Positions 1 through 6,219 of a DNA stretch of 6,219 bases are shown piece after piece; the stretch's first letter is position 1, and every line of letters begins with the position of its first letter. The DNA comes from an uncultured Anaerolineae bacterium. GTDB taxonomy: Bacteria; Chloroflexota; Anaerolineae; Anaerolineales; Villigracilaceae. The notes under the pieces are model-generated. The model made no database searches. It had not been told where the DNA came from and saw nothing but the letters and a program-made list of their open reading frames with translations. Position numbers and translations under genes: made by a program. The stretch is from contig CAIRYE010000362.1 of NCBI GenBank assembly GCA_903882765.1, positions 1-6,219 of the forward strand. The letters are read 5' to 3'.

Positions 1-355
1 ATTTGTCTTTGAAAATTATCAAGGCGGCATCTTAAATAACATTTAGTTTGGTAACTTTTATCATCCAACCAATTTGTTGCTTGGCTATTAATCAATATTT
101 TTTGATGGGAATTTAAGTTATTAAGGATTAGGTATTTCCTATTGGTCTAGTTTAAACCGTCCAATTGTCATTATTAATTATTGCTTTGGTCTCATTTTTT
201 CAAAAAAATCAAGTGGTATCTAGGTTAAAATTGTAAAGTGGATATTTGATTTGGATAAGTGGGCTAAGGAAATTATTGAGATTATTTCAATCTGAAGATG
301 AAACCCCGCCAGTTATAATTATTCAAATAGATCGACAAAAACGAAAAATTATGCT
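1..355. other. AT-rich non-coding region upstream of the sulfatase-like gene
   Basis: No reading frame of credible length or composition covers this stretch; stops are frequent in all frames. It is rich in A/T runs and short weak inverted repeats, for example a six-pair all-A/T hairpin at 194-209 and AGATT/AATCT around 279-293. The only element I would single out is the TATAAT box at 314-319, listed separately. No tRNA, riboswitch core or remnant of a broken gene could be recognised. It probably holds the promoter and 5' leader of the downstream gene, and perhaps the 3' flank of a gene outside the window. Confidence 0.6.
314..319 (+). promoter_or_regulatory. Candidate -10 promoter box for the sulfatase-like gene
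   Basis: TATAAT matches the sigma-70 -10 consensus exactly and lies 63 bases before the preferred ATG at 383, which would give a leader of roughly 57 bases. The hexamer 17 bases upstream (291-296, TCTGAA) is a poor -35, so the promoter is either weak or activator-dependent, or the match is chance in AT-rich DNA. The bases before it (AGT) are only a partial extended -10. Confidence 0.4.
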
Positions 356-382
356 TTGAGCTGGAAGAATGGAAAAATAAAT

Positions 383-1906
383 ATGCACAATGAATTGTCC
401 CGCCGTGATATGCTCAAGATGTTCGCACTCTTCCCAGCATCAATCATCATTCAACCGATTACAAAGCAGTTTCCTGCCGTTTCAACAAATGGCCAAAATA
501 TAATTCTTATGGTTTTTGATGCCTGGTCAGCAAAGAATCTGCAATTGTATGGGTATAAGCGAAATACGATGCCGAACCTTGCAAAATTTGCTGAGCGATC
601 GATTGTTTACCATAATCACCATGCAAATGGCAACTTTACTGTATCTGGCACAGCTTCCATTTTGACTGGTACGAATCCCTGGCAGCACCGAGCTCTTAAC
701 CTTGGAGGGTTGATTAGTAATGAATTTGCTGACAAACAGGTATTCAACGCATTGGTAGGTACCCATAATACGATAGGATTTGCCCAAAATGTATATGCTG
801 ACCAATTATTAGGTCAAAGTGGTAGTGGATTGAAAAAACATATTCCTTTTGGTCGATTCAATCTAAACAATCAAGTTTTCTATGACGAGCAATTATTTGT
901 TAATGATTCTTACTTGGCATTCTCGAGTATTGAGAATGGATTGTTACGGTCCAATGTTGGTGTCAAAGGCTCTCTTTTCTTTAATTTAATTAATGAAATT
1001 GCCATCAAAATAGATCGAAGGAAAGTCAAACAAAGGTATGGGGACAATTATGCAACATCTGTGCCATCGAGTATTGAGTTTTTTGATTTAGCGGAAATGA
1101 TGGATGGATTGATTGAAACTCTGAAATCGATCGAACAACCATCTATGGTGTATTTTCATTGCTACACCCCACACGCACCTTATAGTCCATATAATAAGTT
1201 TTTTGAATCGTTTTCAACCGATAATTATGATCCGGTTCGTAAACCCGATCATCCCCTAATAAAAAACCCGACTGACAGAAAAGAAATGGAACTTGCGCGT
1301 ACCAATTACGATGCTTATTTGGCGAGTTGGGATTCGGAGTTAATTAGACTTTTTACCTTTTTTGAAAGTTCGGGTTTGCGCGATAACAGCCATATTATCT
1401 TAACTTCAGATCACGGTGAGCAGTTCGAACGAGGTCATATTGGACATGGAGATAAAATGATGTATGATTCAATTCTCAAGGTTCCTTTGATTATTTCTCG
1501 TCCAGGAATGATATCGCGAGAAGATATCTCTTCAAAAACATCAAATATCGATTTATTACCAACAATCACACATCTATCTAATATTCAGACTCCAACTTGG
1601 GCAAGCGGGCAATTGCTCCCCGGGCTTGGAGGGATCGACGATCCAGATAGGAAGTTATTCACTTTGGATGCCAGGCTAAATACTCCTCATTCGCCGATCA
1701 ATGAATACTCATTTTCGCTTCATTACAAAAACTATAAAATGATCAAGTATCAATACCCCGAATACTCGGGGGTAGAGCTTTACGATCTCGAGGAAGATCC
1801 GGAAGAATTAAACAATCTATTCACTGTTTTGCCCGAAATTTCGAAAGAAATGGAAAAATTAATGGACGACAAATTGAGCGAGATAAACGCCCCAAGTACA
1901 AAATAA
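383..1906 (+). CDS. Exported sulfatase-fold hydrolase/transferase with Thr at the nucleophile position
   Basis: A member of the alkaline phosphatase/sulfatase superfamily, 507 residues from ATG 383. The N-terminus carries SRRDMLK (residues 6-12) followed by a hydrophobic run to about 23, a twin-arginine-type export signal, so the enzyme likely acts outside the membrane. Superfamily landmarks are in order: metal-ligand Asp46 in FDAWS, the nucleophile loop TVSGTASILTG (86-96), HCYTPHAPY with His264, SDHGE (342-346) with the Asp-His metal pair, KVPLI with Lys366, and the C-terminal LYDLEEDPEELNNL signature (466-479). Aligned on the LTG end, Thr86 sits where sulfatases have the Cys or Ser converted to formylglycine, and the following Pro and Arg are absent. 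It may therefore be a Thr-dependent phospho- or glycerophosphotransferase or phosphodiesterase rather than a true sulfatase. The frame stays open to a TTG at 356, but that start has no ribosome binding site, whereas ATG 383 follows GGAAAAA. It is monocistronic in the window. The substrate is unknown. Confidence 0.88.
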   Translation: MHNELSRRDMLKMFALFPASIIIQPITKQFPAVSTNGQNIILMVFDAWSAKNLQLYGYKRNTMPNLAKFAERSIVYHNHHANGNFTVSGTASILTGTNPWQHRALNLGGLISNEFADKQVFNALVGTHNTIGFAQNVYADQLLGQSGSGLKKHIPFGRFNLNNQVFYDEQLFVNDSYLAFSSIENGLLRSNVGVKGSLFFNLINEIAIKIDRRKVKQRYGDNYATSVPSSIEFFDLAEMMDGLIETLKSIEQPSMVYFHCYTPHAPYSPYNKFFESFSTDNYDPVRKPDHPLIKNPTDRKEMELARTNYDAYLASWDSELIRLFTFFESSGLRDNSHIILTSDHGEQFERGHIGHGDKMMYDSILKVPLIISRPGMISREDISSKTSNIDLLPTITHLSNIQTPTWASGQLLPGLGGIDDPDRKLFTLDARLNTPHSPINEYSFSLHYKNYKMIKYQYPEYSGVELYDLEEDPEELNNLFTVLPEISKEMEKLMDDKLSEINAPSTK

Positions 1907-2184
1907 AAGGTGTTCCCTCAATATTTAAAGGATACCGTTATTGTTTTTTCGACAACTTTGAGGTCTCGACAATTCCAGTAATTTGGTTTTACGGTAATTG
2001 CTCAAACCGGAATAGAGGCTATAAAGCAGGTGTTTTTTCTCAAAGTGAAGGTTATCAATCATCCGTTAGTTAAAAAAATAATAACGAAGTCTTCTTTTAA
2101 TAGAAGATGATGGATGGTTGATCAAACCTAATATTTCTCCTAATCCGCCTCGAAAGGATTATGATTCGCGTAGGTAAAATCCTC
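1907..2184. other. Convergent intergenic spacer
   Basis: This region separates the 3' ends of the plus-strand sulfatase-like gene and the minus-strand GH1 gene. No convincing protein gene lies in it, and I found no classic GC-rich hairpin followed by a T-run for either gene. It does contain a direct repeat TCGACAA (1949-1955 and 1966-1972), a CCTCAA/TTGAGG pairing (1916-1921 with 1958-1963) that could close a weak terminator-like fold, and the larger potential structure at 2050-2128 listed separately. Confidence 0.55.
2050..2128 (+). other. Potential three-way-junction RNA fold in the convergent spacer
   Basis: An outer stem pairs 2054-2064 (ATCAATCATCC) with 2112-2122 (GGATGGTTGAT): eleven pairs including one G-U. 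It is extended by GGTT (2050-2053) with AACC (2125-2128) across a two-base bulge. Inside are two hairpins: 2065-2072 with 2079-2085 (seven pairs, one bulged G, A6 loop) and TCTTCT 2090-2095 with AGAAGA 2102-2107 (six pairs, loop TTTAAT). The single wobble is a G-U pair in plus-strand RNA but an A-C mismatch in minus-strand RNA, which favours the plus strand. It could be the 3' end of the sulfatase mRNA, an unannotated small RNA or a chance fold. No known RNA family is recognised. Confidence 0.35.
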
Positions 2185-3507
2185 TCATTCCCGAACTTGG
2201 TTTGTTCTGATCACTTCGGCGTACCATTCCCCCGAATCTTTGATGGTTCGCTTCTGGGTCTCATAATCCACCCGCACCATACCGAAGCGTTTAGAAAAAC
2301 CATGCCCCCATTCAAAATTATCGAGCAAGGACCAAACCATATATCCACGAATATCCACCCCATCTTGCATCGCCAAATGTGTTTGGATGAAGTGTTGTCG
2401 TAAGTAATCTGTTCGTTCAGGGTCATGAATTTTTCCGTCAGAACTAATCGTATCTTGGAAGGCGGAGCCGTTTTCTGTAATGTAGATCGGCGGCAGTTTG
2501 TATTCGGAGTTGATCTTTACTAACATTCGGCGTAGGGCAGGGGCGCATACTTCCCAGCCCATTTCAGTATATGCAGATCCTGGTATCTTATTCATTTTTC
2601 CACTAGCACTGATCACATTGCGGGAGTAATAGTTGATTCCAACAAAATCTAACTCTTGCGCTATCAAAGCTAGGTCACCATCTTTTATCTCGGGCATTTT
2701 TTCGCCGATCGCTTCGTATACCGCCGGTGGGTAAAACCCTTTGAAAATGGGATCAAGGAAGAGCGTTTCGTTCACATCCCAAAAGTTATTGGCAGCTTCC
2801 ACATCTTGAGTAGCCTCGGTAGCTGGTTCAGCCATCCACAGATTGAGGACGATTCCGGCGTTCACCTTTGAATTAGCGCTACGAATCGCCTGAACACCCA
2901 AACCATGAGCAACATTCAGGTTATGAGCGACCTGGTAAGATATCTTGGTATCTTTAATCCCCGGGGCATGTTCACCAGTTAGATTCCCTATGAAGGTTAT
3001 TACACTTGGTTCGTTGAAGGTTGTCCAATTTCGCACTCTATCTCCAAGACATTTGGTCATCACGGCAGCGTAATCGGCAAAGGCATAGGCGGTGTTGCGA
3101 TTCGTCCAGCCACCTTGGTCTTGAAGTGCTTGTGGCAGGTCCCAATGATAGAGTGTAAGAAAAGGTTCGAGGTTGGCGGCACACATTGCGTCGACCAGTC
3201 GATCATAAAAATCTAATCCTTTGGTATTAATGCATCCTCTGCCGCTTGGAAACACACGAGCCCATGCGGTGGAAAACCGGTATGCTTTTAACCCAAGGGT
3301 ACGCATGAGGGCAATATCTTCTGTATATCGATGATAGTGGTCGCAAGCGACATCCCCAGTATCAGCATTGGTGATCTTTCCGGGTGTGTGGCTGAAACGA
3401 TCCCAAATCGATTCGCCTTTGCCGTCTTCGTTCCAAGCTCCTTCAATTTGATATGAAGCAGTTGCCGCGCCCCAAAGAAAATTATGCGGAAATTTATGAA
3501 TGCTCAT
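2185..3507 (-). CDS. GH1 beta-glucosidase, cytosolic
   Basis: A complete 440-residue glycoside hydrolase family 1 enzyme, the usual length for the single (beta/alpha)8 barrel. It starts with the family N-terminal signature FLWGAATASYQIEGAWNEDG (10-29, including subsite -1 Gln20). His121-Trp122 lie in LYHWDLPQ, the acid/base Glu166 in TFNEPS, the nucleophile Glu345 in YITENGSAF, and Glu399-Trp400 in LLDNFEWGHGF. Glu399-Trp400 is typical of enzymes for non-phosphorylated glucosides, not 6-phospho-beta-glucosidases. The expected reaction is retaining hydrolysis of terminal beta-D-glucosyl (possibly also galactosyl or fucosyl) residues from short oligosaccharides. There is no signal peptide, so it should act on imported sugars in the cytosol. 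It is the second gene of an operon with GH31, 16 bases downstream, with a strong ribosome binding site overlapping the GH31 stop. Family assignment is firm; exact sugar preference is inferred. Confidence 0.97.
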   Translation of the reverse strand: MSIHKFPHNFLWGAATASYQIEGAWNEDGKGESIWDRFSHTPGKITNADTGDVACDHYHRYTEDIALMRTLGLKAYRFSTAWARVFPSGRGCINTKGLDFYDRLVDAMCAANLEPFLTLYHWDLPQALQDQGGWTNRNTAYAFADYAAVMTKCLGDRVRNWTTFNEPSVITFIGNLTGEHAPGIKDTKISYQVAHNLNVAHGLGVQAIRSANSKVNAGIVLNLWMAEPATEATQDVEAANNFWDVNETLFLDPIFKGFYPPAVYEAIGEKMPEIKDGDLALIAQELDFVGINYYSRNVISASGKMNKIPGSAYTEMGWEVCAPALRRMLVKINSEYKLPPIYITENGSAFQDTISSDGKIHDPERTDYLRQHFIQTHLAMQDGVDIRGYMVWSLLDNFEWGHGFSKRFGMVRVDYETQKRTIKDSGEWYAEVIRTNQVRE

Positions 3508-3517
3508 GGTATTCGTG

Positions 3518-3525
3518 TCTCCTTT
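3518..3525 (-). promoter_or_regulatory. Ribosome binding site of the GH1 gene, overlapping the GH31 stop
   Basis: On the minus strand AAAGGAGA lies ten bases before the GH1 ATG, a near-ideal Shine-Dalgarno match that confirms this start. Its first two bases are also the last two of the GH31 TAA stop (3524-3526), an arrangement typical of translational coupling within an operon. Confidence 0.85.
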
Positions 3526-3541
3526 ATTCGATTCGAATAAA
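3523..3541 (-). repeat. Perfect 8-base inverted repeat at the GH31/GH1 junction
   Basis: TTTATTCG (3523-3530) and CGAATAAA (3534-3541) are exact reverse complements around a three-base centre. The repeat covers the last GH31 codons and its stop and touches the 5' edge of the GH1 ribosome binding site. In mRNA it could fold into a short A/U-rich hairpin that ribosomes finishing GH31 would melt. As DNA it could also be an operator-like palindrome, though its position inside an operon makes that less likely. Confidence 0.5.
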
Positions 3542-5362
3542 AATAGGTAATACTTGCAAGGGGGCAGGATAATTCTCTAGATTGATCGGCCCAGCGAAGA
3601 TATGATGTGTCCAATAATCTTGCCAATTACCAATTGGCAGATAAATATCCCGCTCGAGGGTGTTTGGTGTTACCACTGGGGCGACTAGAATTTCATTGCC
3701 CAATAGAAATTCGTCATCACAAAGAAGTGCTTTTTCATCATGCGGAGAATGCCAAAAGATGGGTCGAATGATCGGAATCCCGGTTATAAGGGAAGATTTG
3801 GCGATATCAATAATTTTTGGCGAAAACTCAACATGCATGGCAGCGTATCTTCGGCAGATCTCTTCGCATTCTTTGCCATAATCCCAAGGCGCTAAACTAA
3901 ACTGCAGGGATGGCAGCAAAGCATTCAATTGTGTCCAACGGATCATCATCTCAGGGCTGGCTTTTTCATCATACTCATTTCCACCGACCATATCAGCGAG
4001 AACAAATGGGTAACCGGCTAATCCAAGCGCTAAAATGCCGGTCAAAACCGAATGCAAGCCATTATCGAGCCCCCACGAAGTGGTCTTATCCCATTGGCGG
4101 AAGAAGATCCCAGCTTTCTGATTATTCCACCCCGAGCGAACTTCGGTAAATTGGAACCGCTTGGCAATGGCATCAACATAGATGTGGGTGTAGTCATTTG
4201 AGGAAATCATTCCGAAAGTAACGGCATCACTTGGAAGAAAGCAAGCTTCCCCAGCGTCAAATTTATATCCATCCACACCGGTGGAATTCTGAAGCTTGGT
4301 TAAACGGTCAAAGAACCAATCCAATGCGGCGGGGTTGCTTACGTCCAATAAGCCGCCTTTGCCTTGCCACCAATCAACCAGATATGGTACGCCATTTGGG
4401 TTACAAACAAGGTATCCCTTTGATTCTCCTTCGGAAAACGCGAACGAACGTGGATCTAAAAAGGGAATTACCCAAAGCGTTACTTTAAAACCTTGGCTAT
4501 GAAGCTTATCAACCATTTCTTTTGGGTTCGGAAATAGGTTTGGATCGAAACTTAGGTCACCGTAATAAACTTGCCAGCGGTCATCAATTTCCAAAATATT
4601 GAATGGATAATTGTGGCGGATAATGTCAGCGGCATACTCAAGCACCACATCTTGGTTGATGGCAGTCTTGTAACGTGCCCAAGTCGTCCAAGTTGGTTTC
4701 TCAAATAGGCTCTCTGGCGGCAAATTGCTTGGATGGCCAAATTTTTTTACTAAATCGTGAAAGGCCTCCACGGCATTATTAGTAAAGGATAAACTTAGAT
4801 CTAGTCCTTTTCCGCGAAAGGAAAAAAGACCATCACCGAGATGATCGTCATCCAAAAACGGTCGATCAGAAAACGCGCCGCGTCCTTCAGTCACAAAAGT
4901 CCATTTGAATTTTGGGTAATCCTTTGGCGGTTGGTTGATACCTAACTCGATTGGGGAATCTGCGATCAGAAGGGTGCCATTGGACGAAAACCAAGCTGGG
5001 GACATAACCCCACTCAAGCCTGTTGGTCCGTTATCAAAGGTGATCAAAGGCGCGCTTTGAAGCATGATCTTATTTAGCGGCCAGTTTTGATGGATCAGTT
5101 CCCCGTGGCCGTACCAGTACCCGGGAACATCTATCAAAATTTCCGCATTGGCTTCTTCCGGTGAAGTTGTAAGTTTCCAATTTTCGCCAATTTGGATAAG
5201 GTTCAGGGAAAATGACGGAAACAGCGCGGTGATCGATGTTTCGTTCGAGGTGATAACGATTGCGGGGGAGGTATCATGCTTGATAGTCGCCATTACCTCT
5301 TTATTTCGTTTGATAGAGATCGAGAAAGGGGAAGCTGTGGTTTCGAATTGGAGAGGGTTCAT
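3524..5362 (-). CDS. GH31 glycosidase, MYORG-like (possible alpha-galactosidase)
   Basis: A 612-residue glycoside hydrolase family 31 enzyme without signal peptide. An N-terminal beta-sandwich (about 1-200) precedes the (beta/alpha)8 barrel (about 220-525) and C-terminal beta domain (about 530-612). Barrel landmarks are FNILEIDDRWQ (255-264), FKVTLWVIPF (292-301), nucleophile Asp369 in GYKFDAGE, VRSGW (408-412) and the probable acid/base Asp425 in RQWDKTTSWGLDNGL. The KFDAGE and WDK...W..DNG patterns resemble the MYORG-like branch of GH31, whose animal member is reported to be an alpha-galactosidase, rather than maltases (WxDMNE type). Alpha-glucosidase, alpha-xylosidase and sulfoquinovosidase remain alternatives. 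It is the first gene of an operon with GH1. The start is preceded by only a weak ribosome binding site; an internal ATG at residue 24 (5291-5293) follows AAAGAGGT but would remove an N-terminal strand, so 5362 is kept. The family is firm and the substrate inferred. Confidence 0.93.
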   Translation of the reverse strand: MNPLQFETTASPFSISIKRNKEVMATIKHDTSPAIVITSNETSITALFPSFSLNLIQIGENWKLTTSPEEANAEILIDVPGYWYGHGELIHQNWPLNKIMLQSAPLITFDNGPTGLSGVMSPAWFSSNGTLLIADSPIELGINQPPKDYPKFKWTFVTEGRGAFSDRPFLDDDHLGDGLFSFRGKGLDLSLSFTNNAVEAFHDLVKKFGHPSNLPPESLFEKPTWTTWARYKTAINQDVVLEYAADIIRHNYPFNILEIDDRWQVYYGDLSFDPNLFPNPKEMVDKLHSQGFKVTLWVIPFLDPRSFAFSEGESKGYLVCNPNGVPYLVDWWQGKGGLLDVSNPAALDWFFDRLTKLQNSTGVDGYKFDAGEACFLPSDAVTFGMISSNDYTHIYVDAIAKRFQFTEVRSGWNNQKAGIFFRQWDKTTSWGLDNGLHSVLTGILALGLAGYPFVLADMVGGNEYDEKASPEMMIRWTQLNALLPSLQFSLAPWDYGKECEEICRRYAAMHVEFSPKIIDIAKSSLITGIPIIRPIFWHSPHDEKALLCDDEFLLGNEILVAPVVTPNTLERDIYLPIGNWQDYWTHHIFAGPINLENYPAPLQVLPIFIRIE

Positions 5363-5380
5363 TTGGTGGGATTCGGATCC

Positions 5381-5425
5381 ATCTAAAAGAAAAGGTCACG
5401 AAGGGTGTAACCAACCTTCGTGACC
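5381..5425 (-). terminator. Rho-independent terminator of the glycosyltransferase-like gene
   Basis: A perfect eleven-base inverted repeat, GGTCACGAAGG (5394-5404) and CCTTCGTGACC (5415-5425), encloses a ten-base loop. Read on the minus strand, the stem is followed directly by TTTTCTTTT (to about 5385). It begins 14 bases after the stop of the gene at 5440, as expected for an intrinsic terminator. On the plus strand the stem is followed by AAAAT, so it acts in the minus direction only. Confidence 0.9.
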
Positions 5426-5439
5426 AAAATAAATTAAAA

Positions 5440-6219
5440 TTATCTGTTGAACTTCTTGCCGGTTGCCAGCTCTACGCTTTTGTAAGCGCCATCATATATG
5501 CCTATGCTTTTGTTCTTAACAATGCAATCACAATACATTGTAAGCAGATCATCCGCTTCGGTTAATAGATCGATTGCCTGAAGTGTTTGTGGAATTGTGC
5601 GGGTTTCTACAGTACTATCGCCAATTTCAGCGCCGCGAATCGCGCCCCACATTTCATGACCGCCAACGCGAGCGTTGAAAATTTTTGGTATGGGATAGAA
5701 GGCGAGTTCGCTGGGTTTGGTGATCATCACGTCCATTACACGCATAAGGTAGTTGGAAGCATATACAGCGTGGAAGGTGTTATCAAATAGGAAGATGTGC
5801 AAACCGTGAGCGCTTTTCTTTCGGATACCATCGGTAAATTGTTTTGTGTCTTCCCAAGTAAAGTGGGTGTTGATCAATTCTTTATGTTGGACTAGTTGTT
5901 CTTGTAACCAGGTCCAATTATCTTTGTGATCGCCCAGGTTGATGAACAGAGCGATCTTATCTTTTTCGATGAGAGGGATGGCATGTTCGATGATGGCTTT
6001 AAAGAGTTCTCGCTGCGCGCCTGCCCCACCCATCGTAACTAGGAATCGGCGGGGTTCCTTTGCTTTCATACGGTCCAATCGATCACCGCAATCCACTTCG
6101 ATGTTCTCGACGAGTTCGTGATCAACGTGATGCCCTGTGAAATGAATGGCATCCTGTGGAACTGGCTTTAAAACCTTGCCTTTGTCATCAAAACCGCGCA
6201 TTGCTCTGAATCCGTAATA
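5440..6219 (-). CDS. GT-B glycosyltransferase-like protein, C-terminal part (N-terminus beyond the window)
   Basis: The frame has no stop up to the right edge: six more codons (YYGFRA) precede the first in-window ATG at 6199-6201, and that ATG has no good ribosome binding site, so the gene almost surely continues outside; 259 residues are visible. Counting from the in-window Met, RRFLVTMGGAGAQRELF (51-67) resembles the GG-x-G-x-Q start of the donor-binding half of MurG/MGDG-synthase-like (GT28) enzymes. KIALFINLGDH (82-92) fits the next strand, and VMDVMITKPSELAFYPIPKI (155-174) the D-x-x-I-T-K...E...P region. The usual Gly-rich loop after ITK is missing, being replaced by PSELAFY. A nucleotide-sugar transferase acting on a lipid or polymer acceptor is a reasonable guess, but acceptor and donor cannot be read. 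No signal peptide or membrane segment is visible. Its own terminator follows, separating it from GH31. The family assignment is by motif resemblance only. Confidence 0.7.
   Translation of the reverse strand, partial: YYGFRAMRGFDDKGKVLKPVPQDAIHFTGHHVDHELVENIEVDCGDRLDRMKAKEPRRFLVTMGGAGAQRELFKAIIEHAIPLIEKDKIALFINLGDHKDNWTWLQEQLVQHKELINTHFTWEDTKQFTDGIRKKSAHGLHIFLFDNTFHAVYASNYLMRVMDVMITKPSELAFYPIPKIFNARVGGHEMWGAIRGAEIGDSTVETRTIPQTLQAIDLLTEADDLLTMYCDCIVKNKSIGIYDGAYKSVELATGKKFNR

Noticed and set aside
194..209. A/T palindrome ATTTTT...AAAAAT upstream of the sulfatase-like gene
   Set aside because: Only six A/T pairs with a four-base loop in an AT-rich region; expected by chance and without a U-tract context that would make a terminator.
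356..382. TTG start at 356 for the sulfatase-like protein
   Set aside because: No ribosome binding site precedes it, while ATG 383 has a purine-rich GGAAAAA at suitable spacing and places the twin-arginine motif close to the N-terminus.
527..805. 92-codon minus-strand frame inside the sulfatase-like gene
   Set aside because: Lies wholly opposite a clear superfamily protein, has no ribosome binding site and shows no recognisable protein features.
1949..1972. Direct repeat TCGACAA twice, 17 bases apart, after the sulfatase-like gene
   Set aside because: Seven-base repeats are common by chance; there is no third copy and no target-site or array pattern.
2142..2183. AATCC/GGATT and AGGATT/AATCCT pairings just downstream of the GH1 stop
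   Set aside because: Short, mutually exclusive stems with no T-run on the minus strand; not convincing as the GH1 terminator.
2161..2403. 80-codon plus-strand frame spanning the spacer and the end of GH1
   Set aside because: Mostly antisense to the conserved GH1 C-terminus; its composition is that of the reverse complement of that gene.
4552..4740. 62-codon minus-strand frame inside GH31, plus several plus-strand frames across GH31
   Set aside because: All lie within the coding sequence of a complete GH31 enzyme in other frames and have no independent support.

Overview
This is a 6.2 kb bacterial window carrying four protein genes. Three lie on the minus strand: a glycosyltransferase-like gene running off the right edge, a GH31 glycosidase and a GH1 beta-glucosidase. 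A single exported sulfatase-fold gene on the plus strand converges on them from the left. No tRNA, rRNA, CRISPR array, insertion sequence, integrase or phage gene was seen. The organism cannot be fixed from sequence alone. The twin-arginine-type signal on the sulfatase-like protein, the cytosolic GH1/GH31 pair and the moderate GC content would suit an Anaerolineae-like member of Chloroflexota or another environmental heterotroph; this is a weak inference.

Layout: 1-382 is AT-rich non-coding DNA with a consensus -10 box (TATAAT) about 60 bases before the sulfatase-like gene. 383-1906 (+) is that gene; its Tat-type signal points to export, and Thr stands where sulfatases carry the Cys/Ser that becomes formylglycine. 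1907-2184 is a convergent intergenic stretch without an obvious terminator but with a potential three-way-junction fold at 2050-2128. 2185-3507 (-) is GH1 and 3524-5362 (-) is GH31. They are separated by 16 bases, and the GH1 ribosome binding site overlaps the GH31 stop codon, so they almost certainly form an operon in the order GH31, GH1. 5363-5439 holds a strong intrinsic terminator for the upstream glycosyltransferase-like gene (5440 to the window edge, minus, N-terminus missing).

Functionally, the GH31 and GH1 enzymes lack signal peptides and would hydrolyse imported alpha- and beta-linked oligosaccharides in the cytosol. The GH31 protein looks like the MYORG-like branch (known alpha-galactosidase activity in the animal member) rather than a classical maltase. 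The glycosyltransferase-like gene is separated from them by the terminator and may belong to a different transcription unit. No transporter or regulator is visible. Nothing here amounts to a clearly new system; the points most worth checking are the Thr-type sulfatase active site, the structured convergent spacer, and the terminator placed 18 bases before the GH31 start codon.
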